From assembly GCA_005787865.1 (NCBI GenBank), contig SXZN01000003.1, positions 1 to 8,297 on the forward strand: a DNA stretch of 8,297 bases. The letters run 5' to 3'. This DNA comes from Opitutaceae bacterium (GTDB lineage: Bacteria; Verrucomicrobiota; Verrucomicrobiia; Opitutales; Opitutaceae). The notes below the pieces were generated by a model, which made no database searches, had not been told where the DNA came from, and worked only from the letters and a program-made list of their open reading frames with translations. How positions within the stretch are numbered: the first letter of the stretch is position 1; every line of letters begins with the position of its first letter. Below are positions 4,921-8,297 of the stretch, piece after piece. The translations under genes were made by a program, and so were the position numbers.

Positions 4921-6492
4921 TTAGCCAAGCCGCGTCGCCACTTCGATCACATCATGCGGGGAAGCTTCCTTTTGGCCGGCGGGGGTGACGCGGACATAAC
5001 GAGCTTTGGTGCGAAGTTCGGTTAAATTTTTGGCGCCAAGATAGCCCATGCCGCTCTGCACGCCCCCGATGAGGGTGCCGAGGACGTCGTCGACGGAGCC
5101 GGAAACTTCCTTGAGGGCCTCGATGCCCTCAGCGGCGACTTTGCGGGCGGTATCATTTTTATCGTGACCGTAACGGGCGGCGGAACCGGCCTTCATGGCC
5201 GCGTGGCTGCCCATGCCGCGATATTGTTTATAGATCTTACCCGAAATTTCCATGATTTCACCTGGCGCCTCGCGGCAACCGGCCAAGAGGCCACCGAGAA
5301 TGACGGCATCGGCAAGGGTGAGGGCTTTGACGATATCGCCTGATTTGGTAATGCCGCCGTCGGCGATGAGGTGGACGCCAAGTTTTGCGGCGTTGCGGCC
5401 GGCCACGTGCAAAGCAGTGAGTTGAGGAATGCCTACTCCGGCCACGATGCGGGTGGTGCAGATGGATCCAGGGCCTTGGCCAATCTTGATGGCATTGGCT
5501 CCCGCGCGGGAGAGAAACTCGACGCCGGCTCCGCTGGTAACGTTACCGGCAATGATGGTGAGATCCTTAAAGGCATCGCGAATGAGCTTTACCATATCGC
5601 CGACCCCAGCGGTGTGGCCATGCGCCGTGGAAACCGCTACGGCGTCGACCGCTTCATCGACTAACTCGCTGACGTGCGTGATGATTTTTTTGCGATCGAG
5701 TTCCCCGTTGGGTAAACGCACCGGCGAGATGGCGGCGCCGACCACGAGACGAAAATTTGCGTCGCGGGCTGGTTTGCGCCGTGACTTTGCTTCGCTGGTG
5801 ATGCGCTCGACGTCCGAGCTGGTGACCAGTCCCCGGAGGTGATCTTTATCATCGACCACGAGCATTTTGTGAATGCCTACATTCAGGGTGAAAAAGCGAT
5901 CGGCCTCCTTGATCGGATCCGCCGCCATGTGCTTTTCCTGAACTGTGATGAGTTGCTTGCGCGGGGTCATCACCTCAGAAACTTTCTTGGACTTGTAACG
6001 GTCTTTAACGAGGTTGCCGGAGAGCAGGCCGGCGAGCTTGCCGGATTTCTCGACCACGGGAAAGGTGCGGAAATCGAAACGCTTTTGGTCGATCATCGCC
6101 AGCACTTCGCTGACATACGCATCAGGGGAAACGGTGATGGGATCTTGAATGAGGCCGTGAATGTGGCGTTTAACGCGAGCGACTTCCTTGATCTGGTCCG
6201 GTCCGGGTAGATTGTAGTGGATGAGACCAAGGCCGCCATTGAGTGCCATGGCGATGGCCATGCGGGACTCGGGGACCGTGTCCATGTCAGATGAGATGAT
6301 GGGAATCTGTAGCCGCAGGCTATCCGATAGCGCGGTGCTCAGGTCAGTGTCCTTCGGCAAAATCTCGGAATGCAGCGTCGCGAGGGAGACGTCATCGAAC
6401 GTCAGGGCGCTCGGCAAGTTAGCGGCGAAGAAGCGATCGGCAGGCAGGTAAAAATCCGAGTCGCTGGCGGAGGGGGCAACAGGCTTAGTCAT
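4921..6492 (-). CDS. guaB: IMP dehydrogenase family protein with CBS domains, divergent active site
   Basis: A 523-residue cytosolic enzyme expected to oxidise IMP to XMP with NAD, the committed step to GMP. The catalytic loop GPGSICTTR places the nucleophile Cys345. Other family landmarks are SSDMDTV near the N-terminus, AGNV, IADGGI, YRGMGS and the flap pair RY in SAARYGHDK. A CBS pair occupies about residues 115-235 (DPITVSPDA..., EVMTPRKQL..., HKMLVVDD.DHLRGLVTSSD). The start at 6492 (MTKPVAPSAS) is preferred to the ATG at 6537, which only adds a poorly conserved 15-residue leader. Several normally fixed positions differ: the NAD-site Asp before T-A-H-G-H is Ser288 (VSTAHGH), the catalytic loop reads KIGQGPGS rather than GIGPGS, and ILGGLLAG recalls GMP reductase. 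The usual RGMGS segment and Arg-Tyr flap favour dehydrogenase. A GMP-reductase-like activity, as known for some CBS-containing GuaB paralogues of actinobacteria, is the alternative. Confidence 0.85.
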   Translation of the reverse strand: MTKPVAPSASDSDFYLPADRFFAANLPSALTFDDVSLATLHSEILPKDTDLSTALSDSLRLQIPIISSDMDTVPESRMAIAMALNGGLGLIHYNLPGPDQIKEVARVKRHIHGLIQDPITVSPDAYVSEVLAMIDQKRFDFRTFPVVEKSGKLAGLLSGNLVKDRYKSKKVSEVMTPRKQLITVQEKHMAADPIKEADRFFTLNVGIHKMLVVDDKDHLRGLVTSSDVERITSEAKSRRKPARDANFRLVVGAAISPVRLPNGELDRKKIITHVSELVDEAVDAVAVSTAHGHTAGVGDMVKLIRDAFKDLTIIAGNVTSGAGVEFLSRAGANAIKIGQGPGSICTTRIVAGVGIPQLTALHVAGRNAAKLGVHLIADGGITKSGDIVKALTLADAVILGGLLAGCREAPGEIMEISGKIYKQYRGMGSHAAMKAGSAARYGHDKNDTARKVAAEGIEALKEVSGSVDDVLGTLIGGVQSGMGYLGAKNLTELRTKARYVRVTPAGQKEASPHDVIEVATRLG

Positions 6493-6547
6493 TGTTGCCC
6501 AGAACGAGATACTCCCGCTGCGACAAAGCTCAAACAAAAAGCACGCC

Positions 6548-6605
6548 TCAGCTTATTCATTAGGGATGAGTAAGTTGTATAAGAGAAAATCTCTAAATAA
6601 GCTGA
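6548..6605. repeat. Perfect 10-bp inverted repeat in the guaB-menC divergent region
   Basis: TCAGCTTATT (6548-6557) and AATAAGCTGA (6596-6605) are exact reverse complements separated by 38 bases. The spacer holds a second smaller hairpin, AGAGA-AAA-TCTCT (6582-6594). The segment is A/T-rich and lies upstream of both genes, where promoters are expected; TTGTATAAG at 6575-6583 is promoter-like. A dimeric regulator binding both half-sites is possible. No known operator was recognised. Confidence 0.5.
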
Positions 6606-6658
6606 AGATAAATTTGGAAAATTAGCTTGCTGGCTAGTTGCCTTCTTTCGGTGGATTC

Positions 6659-6682
6659 TGTGTGTTCGCCGGTGCTCACACA
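6659..6682 (+). promoter_or_regulatory. Stem enclosing the menC start codon
   Basis: TGTGTG (6659-6664) can pair with CACACA (6677-6682) around a 12-base loop; the last paired base is the A of the menC ATG. No Shine-Dalgarno sequence is visible before this start, so such a stem could affect initiation if it lies in the transcript. It may be chance. Confidence 0.25.
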
Positions 6683-7683
6683 TGGTTTATCTTTTTGAGT
6701 TCAAACGCTATTGTCAGCCCCTGCCGGTGCCGCTGCGGACCGCGTATGGCGTCTGGGCGGAGCGGGAGGGCTTGATTATTAGGCTGGAGGATGAGTCCGG
6801 AGCAGTGGGCTACGGGGAGATTGCGCAGATTCCCTGGTTCGGCACGGAAACCTTGGCAGAGGCGGAAGAGATTTGCCGGAAATTTGGTGATCAGGTTGAC
6901 GACGCTCTTTGTGCCGCGGTGCCGCGGTCGTTCGGTTGCGTACGTTTTGCCCTCGCGGCCGCGCGTGCGGAAAAAACAGCTGACGCCACTGCCGCCAAGC
7001 TGCGGTTACCGGTGGCGGCTTTGTTGCCGGCTGGGCGCGCGGCGCTCACCGTTTTATCGGCTAAACTCGAGGCCGGCTTCTTGGCGTTTAAATGGAAAGT
7101 GGGAGTGGGCCAGGCTGATGACGAACTTGGGCTGCTCGACGATTTATTATCCCGTTTGCCCGCCCATGTGAAATTGCGCCTTGATGCTAACGGCAGTTGG
7201 ACCCGGCGGCAGGCGCAACAGTGGTTGGAGCGCTGCGCAGATCGGCCGATTGAATTTATTGAACAGCCCGTCGCACCAACCGAAGGAGATACGCTGCTGG
7301 GATTGGCGCGGGATTATCCAGTGACATTGGCGCTGGATGAATCAGTCGTGCGGCTGGATGAGGCGCGCCGTTGGCAAGGGCTCGGTTGGCCGGGGGTGTT
7401 GGTGATAAAGCCGGCTCTTGTTGGCCCATTGTCCGAATTGGCGGAATGGATTATCACGAGCAAAGCAGATGTGGTAATTTCTAGTGCGATCGAAAGCGCC
7501 CTGGCGCGCCATTCGATCTTGCGGCTGGTGCTGACACAGTCGCTCACGCAACGCGCCCTGAGCTTTGGGCTTGGCGAGATTTTTGGTCAACGGGCTTGGG
7601 ATGGAGCGATCCTGGGACCCTTGGCTGACGGCACGCTTTTCACCACTAATCCAGGGGAGGCCTTATGGAACGAGCTGAGTTGA
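6682..7683 (+). CDS. menC: o-Succinylbenzoate synthase (MenC)
   Basis: A 333-residue enolase-superfamily enzyme that dehydrates SHCHC to o-succinylbenzoate in menaquinone synthesis. Landmarks in order: FKWKVG with the catalytic lysine pair Lys137/Lys139, LRLDANGSW (metal ligand Asp168), IEFIEQPV (Glu194), LALDES (Asp219), VIKPALVG (catalytic Lys243) and ISSAIES (267-272). The N-terminal capping domain has WAEREGLIIRL, GYGEIAQIPWFGTETL and a small Ala-rich stretch. That first part recalls cyanobacterial-type MenC more than the E. coli enzyme (from memory, not tested). The related enzymes dipeptide epimerase and N-acylamino acid racemase share the fold, but the adjacent menE-like gene fixes the assignment. 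The ATG at 6682 starts directly after CACAC with no visible Shine-Dalgarno. Its 3' end overlaps the next gene by 19 bases. Confidence 0.9.
   Translation: MVYLFEFKRYCQPLPVPLRTAYGVWAEREGLIIRLEDESGAVGYGEIAQIPWFGTETLAEAEEICRKFGDQVDDALCAAVPRSFGCVRFALAAARAEKTADATAAKLRLPVAALLPAGRAALTVLSAKLEAGFLAFKWKVGVGQADDELGLLDDLLSRLPAHVKLRLDANGSWTRRQAQQWLERCADRPIEFIEQPVAPTEGDTLLGLARDYPVTLALDESVVRLDEARRWQGLGWPGVLVIKPALVGPLSELAEWIITSKADVVISSAIESALARHSILRLVLTQSLTQRALSFGLGEIFGQRAWDGAILGPLADGTLFTTNPGEALWNELS
7651..7660 (+). promoter_or_regulatory. Strong Shine-Dalgarno of menE inside menC
   Basis: The run CCAGGGGAGG ends 4 bases before the menE ATG at 7665. It is the only strong Shine-Dalgarno sequence before any gene in the window and sits within the last codons of menC. 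It decides the start of menE. Confidence 0.7.
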
Positions 7684-8297
7684 GTCAGGCGTTGCGCACT
7701 TGGCGGAGTCCCGATTCTAGCGGCCGGCCTGTGGCCCGAACATTTATTGCGGAAGTTCAGCCAGAAAAATTTATGACCGCCTTCGCTGATGCCGTCGCAG
7801 GCTCGGGCGAAATTTTTCTAGGCAATCCGGCGTGGGGAGAGACGGAGCGGGCTTCGTGGGACGCGCTCCGTACGGCGGGTGTCGGGACAGTTCCTGCGGC
7901 CGGCTTTCCCTTGGGTTGGCTCGGTATTCCTACTGGCGGGACGAGTGGTCAGTTAAAATTTGCCCGGCATGATCACGAAACCTTAAGCGCAGCGGTGCGC
8001 GGTTTCACTCAGCATTTTGGTCTGACCCAGGTGAACGCCGTGGGGGTTTTGCCCCTGTATCATGTGAGTGGATTAATGGCCTGGTTGCGGTGTGCGCTGA
8101 CGGGCGGAACCTATTTGGCGTGGGATTGGAAGGCCTTGGAAGGCGGCGGACGCCCCGTGCTACCAGCACGAGCGGAAGGCTGGCTGTTATCGCTCGTGCC
8201 GACTCAATTAGAGCGGCTCTTGTCCAGCGACGGCGCGGTGGCTTGGCTCCGGCAGGTTCGCATCATTTTTATCGGTGGGGCTCCGGCGCGGCCCGAT
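7665..8297 (+). CDS. menE: o-Succinylbenzoate-CoA ligase (MenE), 5' part
   Basis: An open frame of 211 codons runs from the ATG at 7665 to the window edge. The product is an AMP-forming acyl-CoA synthetase of the ANL superfamily, which activates o-succinylbenzoate in menaquinone synthesis. Visible motifs: the P-loop PTGGTSGQLKFARH (residues 89-102; the usual form is TSGTTGxPK, so the Thr/Gly order is shifted and the Pro is Gln), LPLYHVSGL (129-137), SLVPTQLERLL (176-186) and IIFIGGAP (200-207). These match the MenE pattern PLYHVSG ... SLVPTQL ... LLGGAP well. The protein is shorter than typical before the P-loop (about 88 residues), as in the reduced MenE of several phyla. The C-terminal domain lies beyond the window. 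It overlaps menC by 19 bases, so coupled translation is likely. Confidence 0.85.
   Translation, partial: MERAELSQALRTWRSPDSSGRPVARTFIAEVQPEKFMTAFADAVAGSGEIFLGNPAWGETERASWDALRTAGVGTVPAAGFPLGWLGIPTGGTSGQLKFARHDHETLSAAVRGFTQHFGLTQVNAVGVLPLYHVSGLMAWLRCALTGGTYLAWDWKALEGGGRPVLPARAEGWLLSLVPTQLERLLSSDGAVAWLRQVRIIFIGGAPARPD

Noticed and set aside
6493..6537. Longer guaB start at 6537
   Set aside because: The added residues are not IMPDH-like, and the ATG at 6492 begins a normal low-complexity N-terminus.
1..8297. CRISPR array, tRNA/rRNA genes, insertion sequence or prophage
   Set aside because: No regularly spaced direct repeats, no cloverleaf or rRNA stretch, and no transposase or phage-type protein seen on either strand.

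Overview
The window most likely comes from a bacterium of the Planctomycetes-Verrucomicrobia-Chlamydiae (PVC) group, and Verrucomicrobia of the Opitutus type fit best. The evidence is the N-terminus of a PVC-style secreted heme/dehydrogenase protein at the left edge, the style of the beta-rich domain in the protease, moderately high GC with A/T-rich intergenic gaps, and very few Shine-Dalgarno sequences. This is inferred from family resemblance; the window has no rRNA or other phylogenetic marker.

Layout, left to right. (1) 1-264, minus: 5' part of a large secreted PVC-type protein cut by the window edge. (2) 265-461: non-coding, A/T-rich, with one small hairpin. (3) 462-1736, minus: 12-helix MFS transporter with its own candidate promoter and a leader holding two hairpins. 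(4) 1870-4812, minus: a tight three-gene cluster of a small secreted protein of unknown function, a matrixin-like zinc metalloprotease ending in a Gly-rich/hydrophobic/Arg-rich tail, and a rhombosortase-like intramembrane serine protease. (5) 4921-6492, minus: an IMP dehydrogenase family protein with a CBS pair and some unusual active-site residues. (6) 6493-6681: divergent intergenic region with several inverted repeats. (7) 6682-8297, plus: menC and the 5' part of menE of menaquinone biosynthesis, overlapping by 19 bases.

The most interesting unit is the cluster at 1870-4812. The protease tail has the layout of a GlyGly-CTERM sorting signal, and the next gene encodes the type of enzyme expected to process such a tail. 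Substrate and processing enzyme therefore appear to be encoded as a pair. The protease has little room for an inhibitory prodomain, so the small secreted protein encoded 4 bases upstream is a candidate partner or inhibitor. The remaining genes are housekeeping or transport functions (GMP synthesis, menaquinone synthesis) without an obvious link to the cluster.
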